From positions 123,057 to 163,071 of the forward strand of contig KV425606.1 of assembly GCA_001632425.1 (NCBI GenBank): a stretch of 40,015 nucleotides of DNA. The letters run 5' to 3'. Below are positions 9,283-20,000 of this stretch, in pieces (positions within the stretch are counted from its first letter, which is position 1; each line of letters opens with the position of its first letter). A model generated the notes under the pieces. The model had not been told where the DNA came from. It saw only the letters and a list, made by a program, of their open reading frames with translations, and searched no databases. This stretch comes from Neolentinus lepideus HHB14362 ss-1 (taxonomy: Eukaryota > Basidiomycota > Agaricomycetes > Gloeophyllales > Gloeophyllaceae). The translations under genes were made by a program, and so were the position numbers.

Positions 9283-9575
9283 TCAACTCAACATGTCGTC
9301 CCTGCTGAAACCGCACATAAGCCATAACAAGTGCGCCAGCGAGGAGGAAAGCTCACCTGTCATCAGCTTCTCATTCATTCCCCCAACACGTCCCGTAGTC
9401 CATGCAGTTCGGTGATGCATTCCACATATACGGATCTTCGCTGTTCGTAGTATCGCTTACCATACGGGAGTCCATCACATCAGCAGGTGCCATATCAGTG
9501 TCGGAGTGGCAGGGCACGAATTCTTCAGAGAAATCTGCGGCCACCCCGAGCTACACAATTCTACTCCACAAGCAG
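9283..9575 (-). pseudogene. Delta remnant, unit 1 (3' half of an alpha paralogue)
   Basis: The sequence matches the second and third exons of alpha: FSEEFVPCHSDTDMAPAD, SEDPYMWNASPNCMDYG, a GTGAGC donor at 9356, an intron ending CAG, and a last exon 9301-9283 encoding RDDMLS. The first exon and the start of exon 2 are gone, with a junction at about 9575. The same junction occurs in unit 2, while the copy at 37441-38036 still has its first exon. An in-frame product from this remnant is unlikely. Its splice signals are still good, so loss of the 5' part may be the primary lesion. Confidence 0.6.
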
Positions 9576-9636
9576 CAGTTCAAACGCACTGGTTTCATTA
9601 CGTATGGACACATCCTCTGCAACTCCCCGAACAGAA

Positions 9637-9646
9637 CATTTATATA
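9637..9646 (-). promoter_or_regulatory. Conserved TATA box downstream of epsilon (orphan delta promoter)
   Basis: The minus strand reads TATATAAATG. The decamer is identical at 19861-19870 and 38641-38650, while the surrounding bases differ. It sits between the epsilon stop and delta. In the right half it could drive the delta gene with its first exon; in units 1 and 2 that exon is deleted, leaving the box without its gene. Confidence 0.5.
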
Positions 9647-9781
9647 CAAGCAAATACCTGTTAAGCCAGTCAACTAATCTTACAACAGCTGTCCTCCTAC
9701 CCTACTGATGTCCTATCGTCTGCGTCACTGTGTTGCATGAATCTATCCTTACCTCGCGTCTTCTCTCGACTGGCACCGGCA

Positions 9782-11193
9782 TCAGTTCCTGCTTAATTGC
9801 AGAAGGGAGACATCCTCTTTGTGAGCGTGTAATACCGCAGGAAGGAGGTCTGGAAAGTGTAACCATAGCGGTAGGAGGGGAAGAGCGTCGCAGTCTTGGT
9901 TGCTTGAGGCTTTGTTTTTGACCCTCTCAGTCGCGCGATAGGTCAAATACTCCAGCAAATCCAAGTACTTGTCTGCCTTCCTCTCTATCACGACCTCTAC
10001 CTCCTTGCCCGTCTCTGGATCGTTCATCTTTGCGAACCTCACTCGACGTTCAAGGCGCCTGCTACCCTTGGTCGGCGGTTGGCGTCGCAGCATACCTGGA
10101 GGAGGAATCCCACTGCAACCAGGGGCGCGGCTGACGGGAACACCGTCTATCATGTTCCTGATCTCAGTGCTGGAAAGCTGAACGTCATCAGCACGCTTGA
10201 CATCCTCGGTCGGCCAGGTGTGAATACCGAACTCAGGAATGCCACTGGTGTAGCTATCCTGTCTGACGCCTGCGCTCGTCTCGTATTCCAAGTTGTCGAC
10301 GGTACATGACAACAGCGAGGCTTTATTATCACCATGGGCGGAGCAAATTGCGTGTTGCGAGGTGAAGTCAACAATGCCATCGATGCAAGGGCTGTACGGA
10401 CCAGACATGGTGGAAGCACTCGTGGGCGAGACTAGCCCTCGGTGTCCGACAGCGACGGCAGCCTGTTGGTGCTTCTCGAAGCTATGATCCTCGAATGGAT
10501 CGAACCTGAGGGAATGATGATGTTGGCGACGTGGGGGCCATTCGGTAACCAGCTCTTGCTCTAGGGTTCCGCTGCAGTGTATGGGAGATCTATCCGATAC
10601 CAAGAGGGCATTGTGTTGTTGCAGGTGATCCTGACGCCAGTCCAACGTCTGCACGTGGGCATCTTGCTGTCTGTCGCCCACGTGATTGAAATGGACAGCA
10701 TCTGACATGTATGCCTGTGCCATGGGTTGCTGGAAGGAATACCACATCGCATCGGCGGTCATCGGAGCGTATGGGCTTCTGTTGGCAATATACTCTATCC
10801 ATCCCATGTATTGCTGACCGTAGTCGGGTTGCAACTGCCCCCGCGTGAGGCCTTGCGGCAGCGAATGCTGTGCAGTCCCTTCGTCCATCACCACAGCCAG
10901 GTTTGTTGTTTGTTGTGTCAGGTGATGCAGCTAACAACGAAGTTCAGATACGCTCGTCGACTATCGAATCGCGTTTGATGTTGTCTTACCTCCCCATGGA
11001 CAGATTCTTGCGCAAAGCTGAAGTTTAGGCCAGGATTGCACAACATTGTAGGTGCGTGTTGACCCATATCGACGCCAGCATTGATGGTTGAAGTAGTCAT
11101 TGCCCCGGTGTTAATCTGCATAGCGTCGTCTCGTGTTCTAGATAATGCAAACGATGCAATTTCTGGTTCGAAAGGCAGGAGAGTGAAAGGCAT
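9782..11193 (-). CDS. Epsilon copy 2, unknown protein, about 450 aa
   Basis: No family was recognised. Exon 1 is 11193-10990 (68 codons from MPFTLLPF). A 59-base intron (GTAAGA to TTAG) follows, and exon 2 is 10930-9782 (382 codons plus stop). The middle is rich in Gln, Pro, Ser and Met and probably disordered. Conserved islands are RSPYAPM, LRFDPFEDHS, SPTSASTMSG, the basic block RRLERRVRFAKMNDPETG and the helical ADKYLDLLEYLTYRATER. Compared with copy 3 it lacks about 103 codons early in exon 2, removed in frame. No signal peptide or homeodomain is present. The basic block could be a nuclear signal, which is inference. The frame is open throughout and matches copy 4 to the C-terminus. Confidence 0.6.
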
Positions 11194-11857
11194 AGTGAGA
11201 AGAGAAAGGGCAAGGTTTATGTCTGTGGTTATCACTGATTAAATCGCGCGTTTCGGCAGGCTCCGGGTCTTGCGCGGTTTTCGTTGCAAGCTTTGTTCTT
11301 GTTCCTTATCAGGCTCAATCGCATGTGCTATGTTCTGCAAATCTGTGCTCCCGCGATGCCCCTATGAAAGGGATTTACCGTCCTCTCGCTGTCGTCGCTG
11401 GACAGCCTCCGTCGTTATCGGAACTATGTGTCTCCTGCTCCGTCTGTACGTCTCGCAAATATTTCTTGTCCAAAATGACCACTTAAAAGATTCTGACTCT
11501 CGAGCTCTCGAAACGGGTGGCGTGCAGTCTCTAGGCACCGCGATTTCTTCCAGATGGGCAGCCGCAAATCGAGGAGGGTCCCACTAAAACGTGAAACCCC
11601 AAGGTCTCGTTCTCATGCATCGTGATGACCATGCTCAGCAACCAAGACGGCTACTTACGCACAGATGTCCAAACAATTCGAGTGAGTCGCAATTCAGGCT
11701 TTCATGAATGCAGGTACAAGTGCAGGTGCGAGAGACATTTGATTCTATGTTGCTTCCTTGTTTCCTTCCTTTATTGAACTGTGCTTGCTATTACATTGTA
11801 ATAGTATACGAAGGTGAAGTGCAATATAATAGACGCTGCATGATCCATCCTTTGGGA
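11194..11857. other. Epsilon 5' flank and GCDH 3' flank, unit 2
   Basis: This is the counterpart of 337-938. No supported gene was seen. Confidence 0.45.
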
Positions 11858-13969
11858 TCATTTAGCGAATGCCTGAATACCCGGAGTTGAAGCGGAGGTA
11901 TTCCATCGAGTGATTGAACTACCATCTTCTTTCAAAATGCTTCCGTGCTGAGGAAGCCCGCGATGCAAGATCAGATAAAACCTATTGCCCATGGACTGTT
12001 ACAAGAAATCACCAAGTACAACTCCTAATATACACGCTATTTTAGAAAGCACTACAGATTCACATAGCAATGACAGTAAACGAAACAGTATTAGCGCGCG
12101 GATGTCCTGAAACACAAGGTCTGAAGATAGTAGTTCTCGAAGTCGGGGAGCGTAAGAATATCTTAACTACTTAAGTGAGTGCCTGACAATCACGGTGAGA
12201 TGATTCAGAGTCTCATCGCATCAGTCGACAGAGCAGATAAGTATAGGCAAGGACTCAGACTCACTCATCCGCACATACGTTTCCTCCAAGTATATCTAGC
12301 ACCCTGCGCGCGTGCTTGAGGGCCTTGCCACAATTGTTCCGCTTCACCAGACTGATCATCTCGGGCGCGACTTTACCTGCGTCTTTCAGACGACCAACCT
12401 AAGAGCCCACACCAAACGTGGTCGATGTTGCTCGGAGATCCGGCGCTGCAATACGTGAACGCACTTGCAAACTCGCTAGCAAACCCGTCGTCACTTCAGT
12501 CTGCGCATCGACCAGCTTCTTCTGGACGAGCTGGAACGAGGCGAGCGGACGACGGAACTGGTGCCTTTCGAGCGCGTATGCTCTTGTGCGGCCTATGCAG
12601 TCTTCGAGAGCACCGAGAACGCCTCAGGAGATCCCGTATCTATAGTACACGTATGAGCTCCTATGCCACAACGATGGAGGGTAAGTTGAGAATGCGGACC
12701 TTGCATTATTTAAGCAGCTAAACACTGACCCGAGACCTTTTGTCCCGGATAAAAGCGCTTCCTGCAATACCTTCACGTTGTCGAGGAACACGGAGCCTGT
12801 CAGTGAGGCTCGCAGCACTAGTTTATTCTTAATCGCTGGTGCAGACAGACCAGAGGTGCCCTGCGCGCGCATCATTGTCAATATGTATGACCGAAAAAAA
12901 TGAAGTGGGATTACCTTCTCCACGACGAAACCGCGCACTTTGTCATCCCATTCGCACCGCGCCCAGATGACGAAGATGTCCCTATTTCCTCCCAAGTCAG
13001 GCCTGTCAGCTCAACACACGACAGAAAAGCACTTACGTAATATGTGCGTTGCTGATCCACGTCTTCGCACCGTCGATGACGAAACCACCACCACCTGGTG
13101 CTTCTTCGGCCGTAGTCTCCATTGAGCCAGGGTCAGAGCCGTGGTTCGGTTCAGTGAGGCCCTGAAAGATTGAGTCGCAGAAGAAAATAAGAGAGATGGG
13201 AGAAAATATCCTGAGTCGACTCTTCGAAGCATTAACGTCGGATGTTGACATCAAAACTTTTAGACTGCATTTCATGGGGAATGCGAGAACCTCTCGATCT
13301 CGCGGGCGATCAAGCCGTAGGCGACGCTGCTCGCGCCTGCACAGCCGTAGCCTTGTATTGTGGGGCCGAGAAGGCCGAGTTCACTCATCTCGCTGAGGAT
13401 CGAAGTGTCGAGCGCTGTGACCAATGAAAACCAGAGAATGCCTGCATAGAAGTAAAGAAACTCACTTTCGATGCGATAGCCTTCGAGCACTCGTGGCATA
13501 AATTTTTCCTGTGAAACGTTAAAGAGTACTTCAGGAACAATGAACGCAGACTGGTGACTAGTACTTGTTTGGCAGTAGTCCCTAGTCATGTCCCTGCAGC
13601 ACCATTGTCAGGTGAGCCGGCAGCGAAGAAATGCAATGAAATTAATACCCACCGAATTGCGATCTCTTCCTCAGTTAGTAAGAATTCAAGGCTGAGAGGA
13701 TCCTGTATTCGAAGTGAGACGGTTGATGACGTGAGTATTCTGGGCCTCGAAGGGCAAAGCGGCCGAACATCAAGGAAAGCGAAGGTGCACACCTCCCAGT
13801 CGAACTTAACAAATTCTATTCAGGGTGGAAAAAATCACGTCGTGTGAGTGTGATACAGAGCATACGACGAGAGCTTACTACTTGTAGTACTTGTGGAGGC
13901 GAACCTTGCACGATGCACGACAGGAAGGAAGGAACGGGGTCGAAGGCGGACTAACTTCGATGTATACAT
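11858..13969 (-). pseudogene. Glutaryl-CoA dehydrogenase pseudogene, unit 2
   Basis: The ATG at 13969 and the presequence (MYTSKLVRLRPRSFLPVV) survive, as do [24 protein letters not shown] and the [10 protein letters not shown] block. Several lesions exclude a working enzyme. Relative to copy 1, about 230-260 bases are missing at about 13200, which removes the exons with the substrate-binding VDSGYRS segment and AKGELIGCF. About 90 bases are missing near 12220, which removes the exon with the catalytic Glu (NTYEG). About 215 foreign bases split the last exon at about 11882-12097. The GC donor at the fourth exon has become ACAAGT. The clean 5' end may still be transcribed. Confidence 0.85.
11882..12097. 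repeat. About 215-base insertion in last GCDH exon, unit 2
   Basis: Between GAATACCCG and GCGCGGATGTCC, unit 2 carries about 215 bases of AT-richer sequence. It replaces about 20 bases present in copy 1 (958-985) and largely in copy 3. I see no terminal repeats, open frame or target duplication, and no second copy in the window. It is an insertion of unknown source. Confidence 0.55.
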
Positions 13970-14693
13970 GGTCCTAATTCTTCTGTCAGCTAGTCCTGAC
14001 GTAAATGTATCATTCGCATTGCAGTATGGGGACGCTACCTTGAAGCAGATGCTCTTCAAAGTTCAAGTCTCCGTCGGAAATGAAGTGTTCAGGAAGTTCC
14101 GATGTCTGGGGTAGATCTAAGATACTGTTGGGGTATAGGGTTGGTCCACCGGGGACCCATGGACCGTGGACTGGTGGACCGGCACGGTTGTGGCGAAGAA
14201 ATGAGATTTTCTAGGTCCCTATCGGCTCTCGCGTTCGATGCCATTTGTTCGTTATGGATCTGTTTCTCTTGAATAAAAAGTATGATGAGCACATCTGCAA
14301 ATAATATGCCCTACTGGCCTCGTGAGTTGGAAGCATATATTTGGTGGCGGGAATCAGTGAGACCTGCCAATTTTCCAAACAGCCACAATCGAAAGAACCG
14401 CGTATCGATGATACTCCTGCGTGTCGTTCGACTGCTCGTGCTCTTGGTCTTTGTTCCTGCCGCGGAATCGTCTCAGAACTTTATGTTGCTCTGATTCTAA
14501 CGATGCTTCTACGGCCATCTGTCAAATGCTGCAAATAGGCATCCCGGCGACATGTAGCATGAATCTACGTCGACATACTCTCGACACGGAGTACAGTTAC
14601 TCGGTATCCCTTGGCCGGCACTTGAATCCAAGAAAATCGATAGAGGGCTAACCCTTGGTTGTGACTGTACCGCGACGACAGTGGTCTCATGCT

Positions 14694-16122
14694 TTAACCG
14701 GCGTGGACAGTGCGGTGGTGGAAGATAGACACGGAGATGATATCGGGCACGTTCCTCGGCCTGGCTGTGATCCAAGCCGTGCAAGAAGAGGTACTTCCTC
14801 CCCTAACGTCTTGGCGCGAGATAACTTACGCAGTCGAACTGCGTTGATTTCCAGCTCTGCACGATGCAAAGTGTATTCCTTAGCACGACGTCCTCCGCAG
14901 CAGTAATTCACCGATGGTAAGGCCGATTGCACCCCAAGTGCGCATGTACAGGCCGGTCATGGTGCTCCTATACGATGCGGTGATCCAGGCTCTTTACCAT
15001 CGGCGATCGTTCTTAAACGGCTGAGCGGAGCAGAGACACGCGGGTGCCCTATGTGGATACAGTGTAGATTCGAGATGAAGGCAGTCCTCACGAGGATCTA
15101 TGTGCGGGTGCCTGGAAGATTGCGTAGAATGAGTGATGACTCGTCGACAGCGAAGAGGGCGATCCAGCTTTCGCACACTTCAAGCTCATCGGTCATATTC
15201 CGCGTACCGCCTCTCGACGGTAATGCTTCAAATTGTGGGCACGACTAGACCAAAGGAAAGAGATAAATCCCTGTTCGTTGATTCATCCTCCACACGATTT
15301 GACCGCAATTGGAGATCCCTCGGGTCTTGGAGTTGGAAAATGCGATGGATTTGTAGAGGGGTGATTCTAATATCGTGGTTGTCCGGGCCTTGTGCACCGC
15401 GTTCGACACTGCAGTGGCGTACAGCTGCACGTACTCCTTTATCTCCGGGCTCATGAGTGGACGAGGTCACTTCTCGGTTCTGGGCTCGGGGATGTCGGAG
15501 GATGAGACGTACGCGTCCTGGATGCCCTCCTGAGCCAGAACCTCTGGTCTTGCGCGGCGGGGTGGCCTTGGTGATCCTTACACGGCCTATAGAGGATTCC
15601 TTCGAGATATCTTGGGAGATGGGAGGCAGGAGCGGAATGTTACGTGCCACACAAAACGACTTCGTCGGAAATCATCCCAGCAGTTTCGTCGACTATTCGC
15701 GACCCGTGCTGTTCAAACGGATATCTTCCAAGCACAAGGAACCTGCAACATTATGGACAGATTATTCACTTGGCGCTAGGATTCATGACCGCACCTGTGA
15801 TATCCGACTCGAAGTCCGTCGACGGCGATGTTCTAGATTTCCTATGGGTGATCTTGATCGGGAACGGAGACCGTCGATTTGTGCTACAGGCATTCGATTG
15901 GCTCTGTTGATGATATGCTTTGGTCGGATTTGTCTCTGTGGGACCCCGCCTCTGGCGCTGTCTCTCGGCGCTCTGCGGCTCATTGCCTTTGCACGAATTG
16001 AAGGTGGTGCTACGGCAAACGGTTAGGAATGCCACCTTCTGCTCCTCGCAATGCGAGTTTACTTTCAATGACGGAGGTGAAGAGTTAATACGCATCGTTC
16101 CAGATCGGAAGGGACATAACAC
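14694..16122 (-). pseudogene. Zeta copy 2, longest version of the unknown gene
   Basis: This copy keeps about 190 bases (about 15385-15570) that units 1 and 3 have lost. The added part encodes either TKATPPRKTRGSGSGGHPGR in one frame or, overlapping it, SPEIKEYVQLYATAVSNAVH in the next, so the true frame there is not settled. Downstream blocks shared with the other copies are SPLYKSIAFSNSKTRGI, CGQIVWRMNQRTGIYLFPLV, LEVCESWIALFAVDESSLIL and the last exon VPDIISVSIFHHRTVHAG ending at 14694. Single-base differences from the other copies shift the frame after SSLILRN. I call it a probable pseudogene. The left limit is approximate and the function is unknown. Confidence 0.4.
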
Positions 16123-16439
16123 GACAATACCGGACTGAGGTGGATGGATTTGGTGTCGTATGAGATAAAAAAGTTACACAAACGAATGATCCCAGTATCT
16201 TCACGAATCACTCAACCCTGTCCGTCATATCATCGTCACATCTCCGTCTCCATCTCACTTTGAGGGTCGAATCATCTGGCGACTGCATTTCGGCCTCAGT
16301 GACTACGGCCGGTGCTGAAGACTCCACTGGAGTTTGCCCCCGGTGCTGCGTTATGTTTTTCTATTATTTGAGAGTGAACCGGAGGTGCGAGATGATCATA
16401 ATGGCCGCTCTTCTGTTCCCCGTCCTATTCAACAGAGGA

Positions 16440-16800
16440 GCGGCGGAGTTATAGCCAAATCGCTGTTCCAATGTTTGTTATTTTTGGACTGTTAACCAAA
16501 TGTCAAGATCCTCGACTATGATGAGACGAAGAGGATGGCATACAGGCTGTCCACCTGCCAGCGGCACTTGTTGCCCGGGGCTACTCTTCTCGTAGATCCG
16601 GCGCAGAGCGGTGGTCCTATCTTCCTGCGCAGGCGACAGCAGTTGTCCGGTGGGGGAGATTTCGCCCTCAATTCCATATACAGCTGAGCGCAGTTCATTT
16701 AAATGAACGGATAGCCGCTCGACGACTGGCGCTCGTCGCGACCCGTCGGTGAGGCGCTCTCTTACTATTTGAGCGCATGAAAGTCTTCCACGTTCATGTT
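16440..16800 (-). pseudogene. Gamma remnant, unit 2 (C-terminal exon deleted)
   Basis: Only the first exon survives (ATG at 16779; block LLSPAQEDRTTALRRIYEKS..VPLAG) with the intron acceptor near 16495. About 640 bases matching 5425-6065 of unit 1 are deleted with a clean junction at about 16440, which removes the whole C-terminal exon. The TAG found after SAV in units 1 and 3 is TAT here, so the first exon is more open than in the other copies. A gap near the ATG disturbs the SLEEIA codons. Confidence 0.6.
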
Positions 16801-17075
16801 CTGAGGCGGAGCTGTGAAGAGGATGGCATCAGTCGAAATGTGGCGATAGTGGTGGTTACTGAAAGAAAGCCTGTGGCACGCCTGTCACTCTGTTAGAACC
16901 GCCGGCCGTTGCCGGTCTCTGGTAGGAGTCCTGTTATTCTCGAGCGTAAGGCCACATTGATTGAACTTGATGGTTAGACACATCTTCAACAAGCTTGACG
17001 AAATACCATATAGCCGAACAAGCATCATTTTCACGATAACAATCTATACACATGCTATGATGATACATTCTCGAC

Positions 17076-17846
17076 TCAGTGACGTGACCCGAAGTATTCT
17101 CCATCGACGCCCATGTCATCGCTGTTGAGACCGCAATATAGCCTTCCACAAGTTTGTGAACAAGATGAGGAGCTCACCCGTCATGAGCTTCATCCACTCT
17201 ATTACTCCACCACGTCCCGTAGTTCATGCCACTGGGTGGTGCATCCCACAAGTACGGATCTTCCGTGGTTGTAGTCTCAGCTTCCATAGGAGAGTCCACG
17301 GCTTTGGCAGGCGTCATATCGGTGTCAGCGTGGCAGGGCGCGAAGTCCTCAAAATGATTTGCATCCACTCCAAAGTCGGGCCGAGTCGGTGGTTGGAAGA
17401 CGGAGCATCCGGCTGGCACAGGCACGATGTCATATAGACGCAGGAGGTTGGATGTTAATTTGGATGAATGCTCCATCTAACAGCCAAATTTTAGTGACTC
17501 TGAAGAATGCTCAGGGAAGTGGATACTATACCGGCCGTTCATACGGTTCTATCACTTCGCCCAAGATATTGTATCTTTTGATGGCCTCACGATACAGAGC
17601 CTCCCGCCTCGCCGGATCTTCAGCTTCATTCCCCGCGACGCTCGCTTCGATCTCATCGAGAGCATTTTGCATGTCTTTCAGGTTGAGCAACCGAACCTCT
17701 TCCTCGGGTGACCTCAGGTTAGGCCCGCCGGCGAGGGTGCTCGCTATGTCGTTGAGGCAAGCTCGAAGCTCTGATAGATCGACGAAGGACTCCTGCGAGT
17801 CTCGAACGCTGGCATTCTGGACTTGAGTAGTGCGCTGTGCTTGCAT
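17076..17846 (-). CDS. Alpha copy 2, unknown three-exon acidic protein, 219 aa
   Basis: This is the same architecture as copy 1: exons 17846-17532, 17476-17178 and 17121-17076, with introns of 55 and 56 bases, all in frame. It differs by a two-codon insertion early in exon 1 (VRDSQESF against AREESF), MEAETTTTEDPYLWDAP in exon 2, and a last exon reading DDMGVDGEYFGSRH. Unchanged splice sites and reading frame in a unit where GCDH, zeta and gamma have decayed suggest selection or recent origin. There is no membrane segment or signal peptide. The function is not recognised. Confidence 0.7.
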
Positions 17847-18391
17847 GTTTGTAGGGCGAGGAGATCGTGGAGTGGTCGATGTGAGGAACAGGATCAGTGG
17901 CACGATTGCTATTGTTTTGCGCTTCGGCATATGCCGAGCATCGTGGTCAATGGCGGAGCCGCTTCGGCCTACCTGGGCGCTCGTGTGGCAAAACAGAGGT
18001 CCGTGCTGTTCGCAGGAGTTGTAAAGTGGTCGTTAATCATTGATGCAAGGTGTAGTTCTGTGACCAGAACATATTTAATTGCGGGTGTCGGCATCCTCTG
18101 ATCATGGAATGCGATACCTATTCGACTCAAGTCGCATTTGGCATCACATCGATGGAGAAGAGAAAGAATACGGAAAAGAGCCAGTATATCGACATATTTC
18201 CTAATACCCATCGCACCCTACTTTCCTTTCCTCTTCCGACAGCATCGCGTGTGGACATCCTCTTGAAGTGGTTGCTGAATTAACACAAGAGCCCCGACTG
18301 TACCTCTTTAAGAGGGATTACCTAGCAGAAGAGCATAAGCTCAGATTGTCGACGCGTCTAGATGGAGGAGACGCACGGATAATGGTACACA
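17847..18391. other. Alpha promoter region, unit 2
   Basis: No gene is supported. From about 18080 onwards the sequence is almost identical to 7910-8600 of unit 1, far closer than the rest of the two units. Confidence 0.5.
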
Positions 18392-19221
18392 TCATTGCCT
18401 TCGGACTTCCATCCACGCGGATGTGCCGGCGCCATAGCTATGCGGTGGACCCATCTGAGAGGCGACTTGATCTGATTGAACTACCTGTTCGCCTTCAGGT
18501 GCTGTAGATATGTACCCCGACGTCCCTGCGTGAGAGGGAACTGGACGCGGTTGGACTACCCATTCACCTCCAGGCACTTGTCCCCGGTACTGCGGATAGA
18601 TATATGGCACATCCATGTGAATGATCGGTGGTCCCTCCTGAGAGGCAACTTCACCCGACTGCAATTCTCCACGCGCCAAATTCCAGGATTGTGGATAGGG
18701 GATGGCGTCACCATTCATGTGCAGGGGAGGCGCCCACAACATCAAGGGAGATTCAAAGCCGACGGGAGTCCGCTGCCATATCGCGTCTCTAACGTTGGCG
18801 AAGTTCATCTATTAGCCAAAGGTTAGGGGGCCTCGAGTATAATGAGATAAAGAAGATAATATACAGGGTGCCCACTTGGTAACGGCGTGAGGCTACGGAA
18901 TCGTTCAGGACCACTCTCCTCGTAGATCCGCCGAAGACCAGCAATCGCATCTTCTGGTGCTACCGAGAGCAAGCGATCCATGATGGTAATTTCGTGTTCG
19001 ATCTCCTCTACCACAACTCGCAGTTCATTCAAATGAATGGACAGCTGCTTGGCGACTTCCTCTTCCTCGATGGACAGCTGCAAGGCGACTTGTTCTTCGT
19101 CGCGAATCATGCACGAGACGATTTCTTCCAGACTCGCTTGGAGCGCTTGGAAGTCCTCCAAGGCCGTCCTGGAGTCTTCGACTGTCGCGTTTTGAAGATG
19201 AGTCGGCGAAGAAGTTGCCAT
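18392..19221 (-). CDS. Beta copy 2, unknown two-exon protein, 257 aa
   Basis: Exons are 19221-18865 (119 codons) and 18808-18392 (138 codons plus stop), with a 56-base intron in the same place and phase as copy 1. Exon 1 carries an 11-codon expansion: the sequence around QLSIEEEEVAKQLSI contains two imperfect copies of a 10-11 residue helical repeat where copy 1 has a single EEHAAEQRSI. Exon 2 begins MNFANVRDAIWQRTP and, by an in-frame change, lacks six residues of the block after WNLA. The C-terminus reads through the position where copy 1 stops (GAGTSAWMEVRRQ). The frame is fully open. The function is unknown. Confidence 0.65.
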
Positions 19222-19493
19222 CGATTGAAACTGAGGTGGGATGGTTGCGGAAAGAAAGACTGTGGCCAATTCTGTCGTTCTATCAAAATCGCCGGCCGTT
19301 GCCGGTCTCTGGTAAGGCATCTTTATCCTCAAACACAATGCCACATTCATTGAACCTCACGATTTGAATATATGATCAAGATGCTTTACAAGAGACGGAG
19401 TCGCCGAACGAGAGCGACTTCCGCCGTCACAGCTTGTATAGAAACTATCCTGATACATGGCCCTCCATATTCAACTCAATGTCGGGTCTCGAC

Positions 19494-19790
19494 TCACTCA
19501 TCATTGTCATCCATGTTGTCGCTGCTGAAACCGCACATAATCCATCACAAGTGCGCCAGCGAGGAGGAAAGCTCACCGGTCATCAGCTTCGCTAATATCA
19601 ATTCCCCCAACACGTCCCGTAGTCCATGCAGTTCGGTGATGCATTCCGCATATACGAATCTTCATTGTTCGTAGTATCGGCTACCTTACAGGAGTCCATC
19701 ACATCAGCAGGTGCCACATCAGTGTCGGTGTAGCAGGGCACGAATTCCTCAGAGAAACCTGCGGCCACGCTGAGCTACACATTTCTACTC
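19494..19790 (-). pseudogene. Delta remnant, unit 2
   Basis: This has the same truncated content as the unit 1 remnant: FVPCYTDTDVAPADVMDS, then NEDSYMRNASPNCMDYG, a GTGAGC donor at 19576, acceptor CAGCAG and a last exon 19521-19494 encoding RDNMDDNDE. The 5' junction is shared with unit 1, so the loss of the first exon came before the duplication. Trp and Pro of the DPYMW motif are already changed, as expected for an unconstrained remnant. Confidence 0.55.
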
Positions 19791-20000
19791 CGCAAGCAGC
19801 ACTTCAAACGCATTGGTTTCATTATGTATGGACACATTCTCCGCAACTCCCGTACTGGAACATTTATATACAAGCAAACACCAGCTAAGCCAGTCGACTA
19901 ATCTTACAACAGCTCTTCTCCTACCCTATTGATGCCCTATTGTCTGAGTCACTTGCATGAATTTATCCTAATCTCGCGTCTTCTCTCGACTGGCACCCGC

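Noticed and set aside
8795..9415. Plus-strand 206-codon frame across beta and delta
   Set aside because: It is antisense to beta exon 1 and the delta exons, whose introns are conserved. The matching frame in unit 2 is interrupted.
15457..16026. Plus-strand 189-codon frame
   Set aside because: It is open only in unit 2. Units 1 and 3 do not keep it, and conserved zeta blocks are on the opposite strand.
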